Assembly: GCA_036245525.1 (NCBI GenBank)
Contig: BTPG01000005.1
Span: 179,183,198-179,247,197 of the forward strand
Reading direction: 5' to 3'
DNA length: 64,000 bases
Origin: Semisulcospira habei
Lineage: Eukaryota > Mollusca > Gastropoda > Semisulcospiridae
Part shown: one piece after another, positions 9,481 to 21,477 of the stretch
Numbering within the stretch: position 1 is the first letter of the stretch
How the letters are laid out: each line of letters begins with the position of its first letter
The notes under the pieces: model-generated
The model's input: the letters and a program-made list of their open reading frames with translations, nothing else
The model's database searches: none
Told to the model about the DNA's origin: nothing
Translations under genes and position numbers: made by a program

Positions 9481-10149
9481 AGTGAAACAGTAGAGGACAT
9501 GGGGTGAGGGAGTGGGAGGGAGATGGGTGGGTGGTGGGTCAGCGGGTGGCTGAGTACGGGGGTGGGGGGGGGGGGAGGGTGAGGATAGGAGAGGGGGAGC
9601 GGGGTTGACACAGTTACATGAAAGAAGACATAAGAAAATAGTGTAAGCTTGAGGAGTGTCGGGGAGAACTGGGAAAACAAGATGGGATGAACCATAACTC
9701 ACAAAGTCCCTTCTATGTGCGAGCTGCCCTCGGTGTCAAGGGTCTCTCTACCTTTCGTCTTTGACCTAATTCTGACGTTGAAATAATCTCCTTTTGATAA
9801 AGCCTAGCAGATCTGCCAATGCGCCACAAGTGAATTCTAAAAGAGGCGCAGTGCATACGCGTCATTGCTTTGTCAAACGTCATTTATCATGACGTATTTT
9901 TGGTTTTTACGTAATTTTATATTTAGTGTGATATGAGTTTCACTTTCGCTTCAAGACCTGAGAAAATAGTGACAAAACTAGAAGTTTACAGTACGATTTC
10001 TGTCTTGCTTTATAATTTGTATAAAATCAGGTTGACTTTATCCAGCTACATGACACACTAAGTACACCTGCATGCTCTTCTGAAAGCGCGTTCATGTGTG
10101 TTTGTCTGCGTGAGTGAGTGCGCGCTCGAAACATCTCCAAGATGAATAG
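9481..10149. other. No gene recognised
   Basis: G-rich low-complexity DNA at 9480-9600, then AT-rich sequence. The 5' end of the LF3 derivative probably lies in the first part. Confidence 0.4.
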
Positions 10150-10180
10150 ATCCTCATGCGCCCTCCGGGCGCATGAGGAT
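10150..10180. repeat. Family C-like hairpin core
   Basis: ATCCTCATGCGCCC-TCC-GGGCGCATGAGGAT, a perfect 14-bp hairpin, with outer arms CATCTCCAAGA and TCTTGGAGATG. The core matches family C, but TTAA ends are not seen. Confidence 0.65.
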
Positions 10181-10208
10181 ATATGCCTCTTGGAGATGCG
10201 CGCATGTG

Positions 10209-10211
<3 letters not shown>

Positions 10212-10298
<87 letters not shown>

Positions 10299-10330
10299 AT
10301 CTTTGATGATGAATCTTTCTTTTATTCAGG

Positions 10331-10399
<69 letters not shown>
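10212..10399. repeat. (GA)n then (AAT)n microsatellites
   Basis: (GA)n at 10212-10295 and (AAT)n at 10330-10399. The AAT tract is the 3' tail of the minus-strand retroposon at 10385-10545. Confidence 0.95.
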
Positions 10400-10545
10400 T
10401 ATAACTCTTCTATAGCACAATATCCCCACAAAGAAAGGCTCCACTCGCGCTTTACATCTAGATAATCGAACTAATTGAAATTAACTAACTAAAGTACTGA
10501 CAACGTACAAAAACACAATCATTCAATTGAGCGTCGCGACACGAT
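10385..10545 (-). mobile_element. Retroposon 3' end with (ATT)n tail (type R3)
   Basis: Minus strand ends AAGCGCGAGTGGAGCC ... GTGCTATAGAAGAG then (ATT)n. The same sequence is at 61225-61345 plus 61633-61651 on the + strand (TAGATGTAAAGCGCTCTGAG), there split by another insertion. It is a LINE or SINE 3' UTR; no coding part is present. Confidence 0.7.
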
Positions 10546-10990
10546 TGTCGGATGTATGCAGCGTTGAATCGTCAGCAAAGAGTTCGCATTTTACCTCAGG
10601 ATTTGAGATGGAAAGAGGCAGGTCATTGACGAATAAAGAAAAATAAAAGAGGCCCTGGAATAGAACCTTGGGGAACTCCTTGCCTCACGATACCTTCTTT
10701 CGAATACCTTCCGTTTTCGAGTACACCTTCTATCGGCGGTTACTTGGGTAGGAGGAGAAAAACGCTATAGAGTTTCTTTAAAAGAATGTTGTGATCGACT
10801 AAATCAAATGCTTTTGTTAGATCCAGAAAAACTGCACCATTTAATTTGGAATCGTTTATTGATGAGAGCCAAGAGTCGACAATGTGAACGAGTGCAGTAT
10901 GACACGAGTGTTTAGGTCTAAACCCGGACTGAAGAGATATAAGTAGGCGTTGATTCTCCAAGAAGTGGAGTAGGTGCTTGTGAACGTGTC
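10546..10990 (-). pseudogene. LF1 LINE reverse transcriptase fragment
   Basis: Minus frame at 10740-10961: [17 protein letters not shown], then NGAVFLDLTKAFDLVDH, the RT palm with catalytic Asp. Downstream (10740-10560), with frameshifts, are remnants of the GSILGPLLF and FADDSTLH blocks. It closely matches the LF1 copy at 12.7 kb. Truncated at both ends and non-functional. Confidence 0.85.
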
Positions 10991-11001
10991 TTTCTATTGG
11001 C

Positions 11002-11002
<1 letters not shown>

Positions 11003-11095
<93 letters not shown>
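11003..11095. repeat. (GA)n microsatellite
   Basis: About 93 bp of pure GA, abutting the (AATG)n tail of the LF1 LINE. Confidence 0.95.
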
Positions 11096-11098
<3 letters not shown>

Positions 11099-11322
11099 AA
11101 TGAATGAATGAATGAATGAATGAATGAATGATACTTTATTTCTCAAGGATGAAAACAATAGGCGCACAGGCCTCTTTTCGTGTTTGTCCTTGCTAAACTA
11201 AAACATTAAAAACAACATTAAAACAACATGTTAACAGCACAAACAAGCGGCTACACCCACAGGCCACGTGTTACATTTCGATATAAGTTTACAAGTCGCT
11301 GAAGGTTACATAAACACACACA

Positions 11323-11350
11323 CGGGGGGGGGGGGGGGGGGGGGGGGGGA
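11323..11350. repeat. Poly-G tract in LF1 3' UTR
   Basis: A run of G (about 26) following an ACACAC stretch. Confidence 0.9.
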
Positions 11351-11540
11351 CGATATTAAGTGAGTGTTTATAGACAGCGACTGCCCGCTTACGACACAGC
11401 TACTCTTGTGTAGGAATATAGTGAACAGGCAAAACACTACAGAGAAGAGAGATAATAAAAACTAACAAGTGCAAAACGGAGGACCACAAAAACAATGCGT
11501 TAAAAGAAAGGAAATCATTGACATGGCTCTTTGGGACACA

Positions 11541-12276
11541 TTATCTACGTTTCTTTTGCTCTGAGATGTATTTAAAAGCTTTCGTCTTAAACAATGGAAG
11601 ATGTCTCGTTTGCTGTATATGTGGGGGAAGTGAGTTCCATAAATAGGCACCCGCGTACGAAAGGCTGGATTTAAACAAGTCAATTCGGGGCCGTTCAATG
11701 ACGAGACTGTTCCTCGAAGTGCTGTAGACCCTTTCGCTCTCAGTGAAAAGCTTAGTCAGGTAGGGGGGGGGGGGGGGGGGGGGCTTTCCCGTCCAGTGCT
11801 TTGAGCATAAGTACACACTTATTTAACGTAAGGTGTTGATGTAAAGGAAGGAGCCCTGTTGCCTGAAGCTTTTCCTCTAAAGATAGAGAGGGGATTGGGA
11901 AAATCAGTTTAACTGCGCGCTTGTATAGAGAATTAATCCTCTTATGGTTAGCCTCACTACAGCCGTCCCAAATAGTAGATGCGTAGTCAATGTGAGGTTT
12001 TATGTAGGAGTTGAAAAATAGCTTACGTGTATTAGTATCAATGACAGATTTTAATCTTGACAGTAAAAATAGCTTCTTTGATAATGTTTTTCCTAGTTGT
12101 GTTAGATGGGGCAACCAGCACAGTTGTTCGTCAACAATTACCCCGAGGATACGACATTCCTTGACTTGCTCAATGGGAACTGAATCAAAAGAGAGGCTAA
12201 GTGAATGGGGCCGGAGCTGATGCTTTTGGCGTGTTGTGATTAGCATGCTTTTTGTTTTAGGTGGATTAACAAGCAT
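11541..12276 (-). pseudogene. LF1 ORF2 C-terminal region
   Basis: PPKTKSMLITTRQKHQL, then YASTIWDGCSEANHKRINSL, VKLIFPIPSL and RPRIDLFKSSLSYAGAYLWN. This RT thumb plus C-terminal tail is shared with the copies at 6.5, 20.5, 21.1 and 41.6 kb. A poly-G run at 11764 causes a frameshift. Confidence 0.85.
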
Positions 12277-13644
12277 TTGATTATTTTTGCACCACAGTGA
12301 GACCTCCTGAAGATTAAGCTGAAGATTGCTTGATATTTCAGGTACAGTTTTCCGCCCGCGTGAAGAGTTGAATCATCGGCAAATATGTCACATTTAGTAT
12401 TTGGATTGAATATATGAAGTGGAAGATCATTTATAAACAAACAGAAGAGTAACGGCCCTAGTATGGATCCCTGGGGCACGCCATACTCAACACGCTTTTC
12501 AGAAGAAACGGTATCATTGATGTACACAGTTTGAATTCTCCCTATGATTTATGAACGAAAGAATGAGAGTGTGCCTGGGATGTTATTGTTAAAGTAGCAG
12601 TCTAGTTTCTCTGATAAAATTTCGTGAATTATAAGGTCGAACGCTTTTTTTAGATCTAGAAAGACAGCACCAGACATTCTGTTTCTGTTGATGTTGAGCA
12701 GTCAAGTGTCAATCATATGAGCCAAGGCAGTGTGACACGAATGTTTAGGGCGAAAACCAGACTGATATTTATTCAGGAGAGACTTTTCTTCCAGGAATTC
12801 GAGAAGATGTGTGTGTACATGCTTCTCAATAGGCTTCGACAGAATAGATAATATGGATATGGACCGAAAATTATTTGGATCAGATGTGTCTTTTGTTTTG
12901 GGAATAGGCGCCACTTTAGATTTTTTGAAAGCCGCCGGAAATTTTTTTTTTTTAATACATTGGTTGTAAATATAGATTAAGCTTTCCACAATGTATGGAA
13001 GAGAAAGTTCGAGGATAAAACCATTGATACCATCAACGCCACCTGACTTTTTGTTTTTGAGACTAGAGATACATCTGCCCACTTCATGTACAGCGATGAA
13101 GGGGACATTGAAAGCATCGCCCGCGGACAGTCTTTTCTTGCAAAAGTCAGTAAGCTTCTGCGATGTGCGACATATTCTACCTGATCCAAGCCTTCAACAT
13201 GTAGTAAAGATTTCGGGGTAAAATGAAGTGGTCCTTAAAAGCATCGGCTGTAAGGTTTGCAGTCGTATTTGCAGAATGGTTTTTACTAGTGTTGGTTAGT
13301 AAGTTTAAAACTTTCCATATTGAAGACGGATTCCCGTCACGTATGGTTTTCTCTACCAGTGCTTTTCGTGCCTCCCGGATAAGGTATTTGACTCTGTTAC
13401 GTAACGTTTTGAACTCAATAAAATCATTGTCCCGCTTGGCTCGATTTCTGGCTTCCATGGCTTGCTTAATCTCCTCCGTAATCCAGGTTGGGGTGGGGGC
13501 GGGGGGGGGGGGGGGGGGTTCACGGCAGCGGACTCGTTTCCTTTTTAAGGAGACATGCTTATTTAGCACTCCGAGAAATAGCTCAAGCCACAGTGAGAGC
13601 GCTACATCAGGGTCATTGTGATTGTAAACTTCATGGAACGGCAA
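12240..13644 (-). pseudogene. LF1 reverse transcriptase domain
   Basis: Minus strand, in three frames: [38 protein letters not shown], then VPQGSILGPLLFCLFINDLP and the catalytic IFADDSTLHA. The order matches RT blocks 1-5 of CR1/L2-like LINEs. Frameshifts and an in-frame stop near 12540-12700 inactivate it. Confidence 0.9.
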
Positions 13645-13707
13645 TAAACTGAGGTCATGAAGGAAACTATCTCTACCTATTTTTCTAAAACATCTGTAAG
13701 TAATGTA

Positions 13708-14425
13708 TTAATGTTGGGATCGGCTCTGTTTTAGAACATAACATGACCATGTACAGGTGATGGGAAAGTGGTCACTGACAGCTAGTGAAAGGACGTCAGT
13801 TTCAGTGATAGTTTGTGGGTTGTTAGTATAGATGTGGTCTATCAAAGTAGACGAAGAGTGTATTACTCTCGTGGCAGTGGTAATCATCTGTTTTAATCCA
13901 AAAAGCATTGTTGTACATTGCCACATCGAATGGGGTTTTGAGATGTCAATGTTAAAATCGCCGAGGATGAGTATATCCATGCCTGTGTCATTCACTTTAT
14001 CCATCACCTGTACAAAGTCGTCATATCACTCGGCGGTAGATGCTGGATTCCTATACACAAAGCCAACTAGCAGTGGCGAAGTGTTAGGAAGCTTGACTTC
14101 CAACCATACGCATGCAACCTCCCTGGTCTCAAGATCAAGACGTCTGCGTACCCTGTGCTGAACCGGCAGTGCAGTGCACATAAACAGCTAGCCCAGTATG
14201 ACCAGGAGAAGTTGCATCAAGTCGAATAAGGGAAAAATTCGGAATACTGACACATGCGTCAGCGATTCGAGAGTCCAGACGAGATTCAGTGAGACCAAAG
14301 AGATGGAAATGTGACGGCTGGTTCAGAAACAGGGAAACATCATGTACTTTCGGATATAAATGATACACATTTAAATGTCCGACTTTCAGTCCTTGAGTGG
14401 CTGAGCCAGTGGATCCACTCGCCAT
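13708..14425 (-). pseudogene. LF1 endonuclease domain (AP-type)
   Basis: Minus strand: LKVGHLNVYHLYPKV (N-terminal motif with catalytic Asn), FGLTESRLDSRI (catalytic Glu), ILGDFNIDISKP (Asp/Asn motif) and AVSDHFPITCTW (SDH motif). These are the four hallmark blocks of apurinic-like LINE endonucleases. A frameshift near 14030-14135 separates the first half from the second. Confidence 0.85.
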
Positions 14426-14430
14426 ATTGT

Positions 14431-15335
<905 letters not shown>

Positions 15336-15420
<85 letters not shown>
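15336..15420. repeat. (CA)n microsatellite
   Basis: About 85 bp of CA. The overlapping His/Thr and Cys/Val ORFs are artefacts. Confidence 0.95.
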
Positions 15421-15424
<4 letters not shown>

Positions 15425-15644
15425 TATAATACATACGCACATACGGTGCTTCGCGCCAAATGTACGTTCAGCAGCGAGGTTGGCGTAACTAGACATGACC
15501 TAATTTTATTTTGTTACTTCAGTTGTCAGAGGATTAGGCCTGCCCGCCTTTGACATTATGGATATGCTATTAAATTCGCCCCACCGCGACCGTCCTAAAA
15601 AGTCCCTTCTATAAATAGAAGGAACTTAAAAACGTGAAACGTTT

Positions 15645-15800
15645 AGGGCTTAACGTCTTTTGTCCACCACGAAGGTGATTTCAAAGACGGGGCACCGAAA
15701 AGAGGTCTGTACTAATTTTGACCCCAGCTGGGTTCAAACCCTCGACCTTTCGGACGAGAATCGAACGCTCTACCAACTGAGCCACCCAGCTCCACCCCCA
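15645..15800 (-). mobile_element. tRNA-derived SINE
   Basis: The minus strand has a pol III A box in GGCTCAGTTGGTAGAGCG (about 15789-15772) and a B box in GGTTTGAACCC (about 15741-15731), spaced as in a tRNA. About 75 bp of non-tRNA body follow, ending GACGTTAAGCCC at 15657-15646. The acceptor arm does not pair well and the body continues, so it is a SINE and not a tRNA gene. Its 3' motif is shared with the SINEs near 48.25, 56.44, 58.07, 60.22 and 60.55 kb. Confidence 0.75.
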
Positions 15801-16010
15801 CCCCCCTCCCCCGGGGAGAATAAGCGGAGGAGAGGGTGGGAGTGATATTGTAGCAGAAGAGTGTGAGTGGGGGGGGGGGGGAGCTGGGGAGGGGGCTTTA
15901 GGGAGAAGAGCGAGGGAGGGGCAGAGAGAGATAGAGGGAGGGGGAAGGAGTGCGTTGGGAAGGGGGGGGAGGGGAGGGGGGGGGGGAGAGGGAGAGGTAC
16001 GTGTTCTCAA
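15801..16010. repeat. G/A-rich low-complexity tract
   Basis: Purine-rich sequence with several poly-G runs; open proline-rich frames on the minus strand are compositional. Confidence 0.8.
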
Positions 16011-16133
16011 GTAAACTTGAAGGACGCCAAATGATCAACCTGAAAAGATCGTGGTGTACGTAGCACACCTACGAGTTCGTTTATACTCTGATAACGTTGT
16101 CGTACCCAGCTCTGTTCTTTGATTGTTTGGATT

Positions 16134-16347
16134 TAACTCCTTCATTGCCGAGAAAATGTGAACACGATCCAACTACAAGAGGCATGATCCTCATGAGCCC
16201 CCGCGACTGCGGGGGCTCTTGAGGATCTTTGACTCTTGGTGTGACCGATTTGTATCCATGTACCTTGGACGGTGGCGGCTTTTGGTCGCTGAAGGAACAA
16301 GGATTTCAGAAACAAGAATGTACTTACAGTGGCAGGGAAGGGGTTAA
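16134..16347. mobile_element. Palindromic TTAA element, family C
   Basis: TTAACTCCTTCATTGCC ... GGCAGGGAAGGGGTTAA, 214 bp. Core hairpin ATCCTCATGAGCCCCCGC/GCGGGGGCTCTTGAGGAT. It shares its right TTAA with the next element. Confidence 0.85.
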
Positions 16348-16473
16348 CGCCCCTGACCTTAGCTTCACGCTTTTTATCACTGCCCAGAAACTGTAACACA
16401 TTCGAGACGTCTTGCATTCGGATACGCGGATTTATGCCGGGTTTTTGCCGCGTATCCGAATCGAAGGAGTTAA
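16344..16473. mobile_element. Palindromic TTAA element, type J
   Basis: From TTAACGCCCC to GAAGGAGTTAA, 130 bp. The hairpin is ATTCGGATACGCGG (16416) with CCGCGTATCCGAAT (16448). The core is unlike families A-D but it sits exactly between TTAA sites. Confidence 0.7.
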
Positions 16474-16486
16474 TGCTGATATATCT

Positions 16487-16699
16487 TTGCCCATTCAGCC
16501 CTGACGCACTACAGCAGGAAATGGGTCGACCATGATAATTCAAGGGTAGTGCCAGATTAGCTTGGCGCCGGTCGGCGCCAAGCTAATTTTGCACTGCCCT
16601 TGAATTATCATGGTCGATCCATCTCCTGCAACTGGTGTATAGTAATTAGATGACGCCTCCAAAATTTGGAAAATACGGCCGTCAGCCTGAATGAGTTAA
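16487..16699. mobile_element. Palindromic element, family A (short flank first)
   Basis: CCCATTCAGCCCTGACGC ... GTCAGCCTGAATGAGTTAA. The hairpin loop is GGTC between GGCGCC and GGCGCC. The left TTAA is mutated. Confidence 0.85.
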
Positions 16700-16965
16700 G
16701 ATAGTATTCCTTTTTATGTTACATAATGAGATCTGAATGTATGTAAATACAACAGCTAACAACTGTCGGAATAAAATCGTCAAAGGTCTGCAGAAATCAA
16801 GGGTACCAAAGTTCAAGTGGACCGGAAAAAGTCCTGTGTTAAAGTGTTTGTATTTATTTATTTATTTATATTTTGTTTCGAAGTTTAACACCAAAGATAC
16901 TACCATGTCATCTTTGGTAACACGGGCAAACAACAACAACAAAAAAAATGTTGCTCTGACGGTTC

Positions 16966-17162
16966 TTAACTCATTCAGCCCGACGGCCGTATTTCCCCAA
17001 TTTTGGAGGTGTCATCTAATGACCATGCACCAGTTGCAGGAGATGGAGCGACCATGATAATTCAAGGGCAGTGCCAGATTAGCTTGGCGCCGACAGGCGC
17101 CAAGCTAATCTGGCACTACCCTTGAATTATCATGGTTGCTCCATCTTCTGCTGTAGTGCGTC
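16966..17162. mobile_element. Palindromic TTAA element, family A, right end lost
   Basis: TTAACTCATTCAGCCCGACG at the left. The hairpin with loop GACA is complete, and the right flank stops at TAGTGCGTC. It carries the matched arm change GGAGC/GCTCC in place of the usual GGATC/GATCC. Confidence 0.85.
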
Positions 17163-17290
17163 CTGTTGTATTTATTTGTAATGTTTCATATCGTCTATGT
17201 CATGTTTGACTGCGTGTGTTAGCGCAATGAGTTTTTGCCACAAAAAGATTTTGCGCTATACAAGAACCATTCATTATTATTATTATTTAA
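17163..17290 (+). mobile_element. Retroposon 3' end with (ATT)n tail
   Basis: Sequence ending GCGCTATACAAGAACCATTC followed by (ATT)n. The GCGCTATA motif before an ATT tail resembles other LINE/SINE 3' ends here (10.4 and 21.3 kb). Confidence 0.55.
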
Positions 17291-17452
17291 GTAGTGGAAT
17301 GCACTTGAAGGGACAAAGATTGTATCTGGGCAACAGAGGGTTTCAGTTCAGCCCACCTCAGTCCAGCTCCGGCCAATGAGGCTCGCTCTTTGCTATCTTC
17401 TGCTTAGTAACAACTAACGATGTAGCGGGCTGGAGCAAAAGTGTCCCCTCAA

Positions 17453-17571
17453 CTTACTTACTTACTTACGCCTGTCACCCCTACCCGGGTACAGGCCGTC
17501 GACGAGAGACCTCCAGCAACTCCTGTCCTGTGCTTCTCCTTCGATTCTACTCCAGGTGGTTCCCAGTCTCT
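17453..17571 (-). mobile_element. Short retroposon with 13-bp target duplication
   Basis: A 119 bp insert flanked by perfect 13-bp direct repeats AGTGTCCCCTCAA (17440-17452 and 17572-17584). On the minus strand it ends GGGGTGACAGGCGTAAGT with an (AAGT)n tail. It is a 5'-truncated LINE or SINE 3' end of unknown family. Confidence 0.85.
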
Positions 17572-17627
17572 AGTGTCCCCTCAAGGGTAGTGTATAATCA
17601 GCATAGCAGTTTTTTCTCCATTAAAGT

Positions 17628-17841
17628 TTAACTCATTCTGCCCGCGACACACCACAGCAAGATATGGCTCGACCATGATAGTTCAAGGATGGTGGCAGAA
17701 TAGCTTGGCGCCTATAGGCGCCAAGCTATTCTGCCACCGCCCTTAAACTATCATGGTCGATCTGTCTCCTGAATTGTAATGCAGTCCTCAGAAGATAACT
17801 CCAAAGTGTGGGGACTTCGTACCTCGGGCACAATGAGTTAA
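17628..17841. mobile_element. Palindromic TTAA element, family B
   Basis: TTAACTCATTCTGCCCGCG ... CACAATGAGTTAA, 214 bp. The hairpin has TGGTGGCAGAATAG against CTATTCTGCCACCG, loop TATA; the GGC/GCC change relative to other copies is present in both arms. Confidence 0.9.
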
Positions 17842-18069
17842 GCTGTTCCCTGTCAGTGGTCGCAGATTGTGCTGTTGAAATCTGAGTAATCTTGAGTTGC
17901 AGCTTCCCATCACGAAAAGACAGTCTGCAAATTGTGTGATTGTTTGGGATGCATGTCAATTTTGAGAACGTGAAATATTAATAAATTGAGGCGTACCTGT
18001 CTTTTCTAGGCGTGTTACTTGCTTCGGTGGGCTGCTTTGACAAGCTTGGCAGTCACGTTTGTGGTCTGG

Positions 18070-18237
18070 ATTTAGTAATCTTGGTCAACGCCAGAGATTC
18101 TCAGCCGTCCCGGGAAGATGGATCATACACAGTGATGTTAGCGAGAGGCATCTGTCCTCATGACCCCCTGGGGGGACTCAATAAAATATGCCTCTTGTCG
18201 AATCGTATTCAAGTTTTCTCGCCAGTGAAAAAGTTAA
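18070..18237. mobile_element. Palindromic element, family C, diverged
   Basis: GCGAGAGGCATCTGTCCTCA ... TGCCTCTTGTCGAATCG, ending CGCCAGTGAAAAAGTTAA. The left terminus is unclear. Confidence 0.55.
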
Positions 18238-18408
18238 TGTCAGAGTTATCCTCCGAGGACTGCATTACAATTCAGGAGACGGATCGATCATGATAGTTCA
18301 AGGGCGGTGGCAGAATAGCTTGGCGCCTATAGGCGCCAAGCTATTCTGCCACCACCCTTGAACTATCATGGTCGAGCCATATCTTGCTATGGTGTGTCGC
18401 GGGCAGAA
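18238..18408. mobile_element. Palindromic element, family B
   Basis: Hairpin GGCGGTGGCAGAATAG against CTATTCTGCCACCACC, loop TATA. It is bounded by a family C element on each side, and the right outer flank runs into the next element near GGGCAGAAC. Confidence 0.8.
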
Positions 18409-18619
18409 CTTTGATAGAGAAAAGCCTTCACAGCTTCTGGACACAGAAGGTGTTTCTGAAATCGTTATTAATTCAACGCCAGACCAGATCGAGACGTCCA
18501 ATGCACATGGAATTAAAGTGGCGTGGCATAGATCCTCATGTGCCCCGCAAATTCTCATGGGGATCCATACCTCTTGCAGTATGATGTTGTTCTATGTTCC
18601 TCGGCAGTGATGGGGTTAA
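18409..18619. mobile_element. Palindromic TTAA element, family C
   Basis: Core ATCCTCATGTGCCCC against GGGGATCC, GCATAG/CTCTTGCAG flanks, right end GGCAGTGATGGGGTTAA. More diverged than other C copies. Confidence 0.6.
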
Positions 18620-18844
18620 GATGGCCACACTACAGGTCGAAATTTGTGCATGGCCTTCTAGCACCATAAAAACAAGGCCACTCCCAAATTCACTAACATC
18701 GTTGCGATCCTCTTTCCTGATAATCAGCGTCTAATTTAAAATGTTTGTGATTTCTCCATCCTAGCAGCTCAACAGCTGTGCTTGATTACCTTAGCGTCTG
18801 CCAATGTCCACATGATAGTTTGAGTGTCAAGCACCTGAAACATA

Positions 18845-18955
18845 ATTATTGCAGGGGATGGATCGCTGATTCATGGGCAGTGCTGAATAGCTCAGCGCCG
18901 GAAGGGTCTCTGAGCTAATCAGGCACTACCCTTGAGACTTAATGAAAGCAAACTC
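18845..18955. mobile_element. Degenerate palindrome, family A-like
   Basis: GATGGATCGCTGATTCATGG with GCTAATCAGGCACTACCC. The stem is eroded and termini are not visible. Confidence 0.5.
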
Positions 18956-18983
18956 CTCAGTAAACAGAGAGTACCTTTGAGCT

Positions 18984-19359
18984 TTAACCCTTTACGGCCA
19001 GTGGCCGGACTTCGTGTTTATTTTTTTTTTTTAATCGTATATTCAACTTCAAAGGCCCCAACGGCCTCATGAGCCCCCCCACCCCAACTGCGTGGGCTCA
19101 TGAGGATCAATGTCTCTTGCAGTTGGATGGAATTCACTTCTGCAATCTTCGTTAATTTAACGCCGGCCAAAGGGTCCCAGCTGTCCCAGGAACATGGCTT
19201 CAATGTGATGTGAACAAGAGACATAGATCCTCATGAGCCTCCGCAAATGCGGTGCGCATGAGGATCTATGTCGCTTGCAGTTCGATCGTGTTCACTCATG
19301 AGGATCTATACATCTTGTAGAAGGCTGGTGTTAATGTTTCTAGGCAGTCGAAGGGTTAA
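18984..19359. mobile_element. Palindromic TTAA element, family C dimer
   Basis: TTAACCCTTTACGGCC ... CAGTCGAAGGGTTAA, 376 bp, with two successive hairpins (CTCATGAGCCCCC at 19065 and ATCCTCATGAGCC at 19230) between a single pair of ends. The same two-hairpin layout occurs at 27818. Confidence 0.75.
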
Positions 19360-19499
19360 AGAACTTACTGTATTCTTGTAATAACTCCTCTGTGCACGAG
19401 CCAAATGAAGCCAATGTTAAATAATCAATAATGACTTTGGTGGAATTGGTGTTATTTCTCACAACCCGTGCTGAGAAATAATCAATTACGCAACGATAA

Positions 19500-19680
19500 T
19501 CACATGCCTGTTTAGATTCAGTTCAGTTGAGGTCAGGTCAATTCAATTCAATTCAATTCAGTTCAGTTCAGTTCAGGTCAGGTCAATTCAATGAATTCAA
19601 TTCCATTCAATTCAGTTTAATTCAATTCAACTCAGTTCTGTTTAGTTCAGTTCAGGTTAGTTCAATTCAATAGAAAGAAA
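19500..19680. repeat. Pentanucleotide (TTCAA/TTCAG)n tail
   Basis: A degenerate 5-bp repeat forming the 3' tail of the minus-oriented element at 19681-20119. The inverted copy at 63720-64000 has the complementary tail. Confidence 0.85.
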
Positions 19681-20119
19681 ACTTTATTCATTCCACTAGA
19701 GGTAATTGTGCTTCATTGACAGGTTCAATTCTAAAGTTAACAAAAATATACCAGTTTTATCTACCACAATCTTTAATTATACAACAAAACAGAACAAACG
19801 CGAAGAACCATCAGCTACACGGATAAAACATACATTTAAGTCAAGTATGTGCTTGTTTGTGCTTGTTTGCATAGTTAGAGGTTTAAGAGTCCTATGTGCA
19901 GTGAAACAACCTTGACCCCCCTCCCACCCACCCCCACACACACACACACAAATGGTTTAAATACGTTGTTATGCTGGTCTAAAAAGATATTTTGCTGCAA
20001 TAAACTACCTTTTCTTGCACCAAAGTAAACAAAATCTCAGTGAGTGGCAATTCTTGTAATGCATGCACTCTTTCAATACAATGCTAGATGTGTCAGCCTA
20101 GTAGGACAGCTGTGAAGTG
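19681..20119 (-). mobile_element. Element X, retroposon 3' UTR
   Basis: Matches 63182-63740 in inverted orientation over about 440 bp. On the minus strand it ends GGAATGAATAAAGTTTTCTT before the pentanucleotide tail, i.e. an AATAAA plus short-repeat tail as in LINE 3' ends. No protein-coding part was recognised. Confidence 0.7.
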
Positions 20120-20443
20120 TGAAAGAATCAATGAATGAATCAATGAATCTTTATTTTACAACGGTGAAGATATTAACACAGTCAGTGACTATGTCATTTT
20201 TCGTACCTCCAGTTGCTAAAACTACGACTAACACAATATACATAAAACAGAGCCATCAAAGCACAGTGATACAAAAATATACAGTAAACTAAAGACACTG
20301 AACACAGGCATGCACGCACAAACGCACACAAGCGCGCGCGTGCACACACACACACACACACACACACATACATGCATACACACACACATACACACACGCG
20401 CACATACACATGATTGTTAGAATATACACATATATTCGTGTGT

Positions 20444-21175
20444 CTACGTATAACTAGATATTGTTATTAGAGTGATGTCAGGTATCTGTAAAGACTTGTC
20501 TTTTTTTAAACGAGATAATGTCGGAGTGGCTTTAACGTGATGTGGGAGTGAGTCCCACAGTGTGGAACCCGCAAATGACAAAGTGGATTTAAATATATCT
20601 ATTCGGGGTTTTGGAACAATATAAAGACCCTTCATATTCCCATAGCAGGAATCTGATTTTTTAACAGATCTATCAGATATTCTGGGGCGCTATGGTTCCA
20701 CACTTTAAACATCAGTACCCCTTTGTTAAATTTAAAGTGATTTTGAAGGGGTAGAAATCCAGCTCTATTTAGTTTTTCCTCGGTTGTTAAGTGCGGATCG
20801 GGAAGAATAAATATTGCCATTCTCCTTTGTAAAGAATTTAGTCTTTTAAAGTGGACATTAGTGAAACAATCCCACACCGTCGATGTGTAGTTTATATGTG
20901 ACATGAAGTGTGCATTATTGAACAATTGTTTTGTTTTCACTATCTGTGTAATAATTGAATTTCGATAACATAAAGACATTTCTAGAGACCGTTTTACATA
21001 CATTTTCAATGTGCATCTGCCACCTCAGATGGTGACTCCCAATATGACGATGTTGAGCTACCTGTTCTAATAATTATGTCGTCGCCGAGTGACAGATAAA
21101 GCGTTAATGGTTTCAACTGATGCTTTTGGCGTGTTGCAATAATCATATATTTTGTTTTGGTAGGATGCAGAATCA
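20444..21175 (-). pseudogene. LF1 ORF2 C-terminal region (nested copy)
   Basis: MILHPTKTKYMIIATRQKHQ, INYTSTVWDCFTNVHFKRLN, FNKGVLMFKVWNHSAPEYL and PRIDIFKSTLSFAGSTLWDS, in several frames. Equivalent to 12276-11541. Confidence 0.85.
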
Positions 21176-21201
21176 TAGAGCTGACTTTACACCATGCTGC
21201 T

Positions 21202-21202
21202 G

Positions 21203-21284
<82 letters not shown>

Positions 21285-21477
21285 TATATTTTTAAGGCGC
21301 TATACTTTTGATAGAAAAGCTCTAAGCGCCGTACAAATGACATACTAACATACACACACCTTGCATCCTACAGCACGTATATATGCCCTAACATACACAC
21401 TCACGCAACAAGATATACAAGAAAAATAAACTTAGCAGAATAAACACACCAACAAGAAATGCTCACACACCAAAGAT
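21202..21477 (-). mobile_element. Retroposon with (ATT)n tail nested in LF1
   Basis: Minus strand ends GGCGCTTAGAGC ... AAGTATAGCGCC then AT-rich sequence and about 80 bp of (ATT)n (21206-21283). GGCGCT/AGCGCC can pair, a stem common near LINE/SINE 3' ends. It interrupts the host RT frame between SLDDI and the later CKV block. A target duplication is not clear. Confidence 0.7.

Larger units (their letters stand above)
11096..14430 (-). mobile_element. LF1 LINE, near full length, degraded
   Basis: Minus-oriented CR1/L2-like non-LTR retrotransposon of about 3.3 kb. From 5' to 3' it has an endonuclease (14425-13708), a linker, a reverse transcriptase (13644-12240), a C-terminal region (12276-11541) and a 3' UTR ending AATAAAGTATCATTCATTC with an (ATTC)n tail at 11131-11096. 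Several frameshifts and G/C-run expansions (11764, 13500) break the ORF. The clade call rests on RT motifs and the short microsatellite tail after AATAAA, not on phylogeny. Confidence 0.85.

Noticed and set aside
8013..9695. A proline-rich host gene of 560 residues
   Set aside because: Its 3' part recurs with a LINE-type 3' end at 38.7 kb, so a transposon ORF is more likely; the first 139 codons are low complexity.
15720..15800. A functional tRNA gene
   Set aside because: A and B boxes are present but the acceptor stem does not pair and a SINE body follows; the same applies to 60443-60511.
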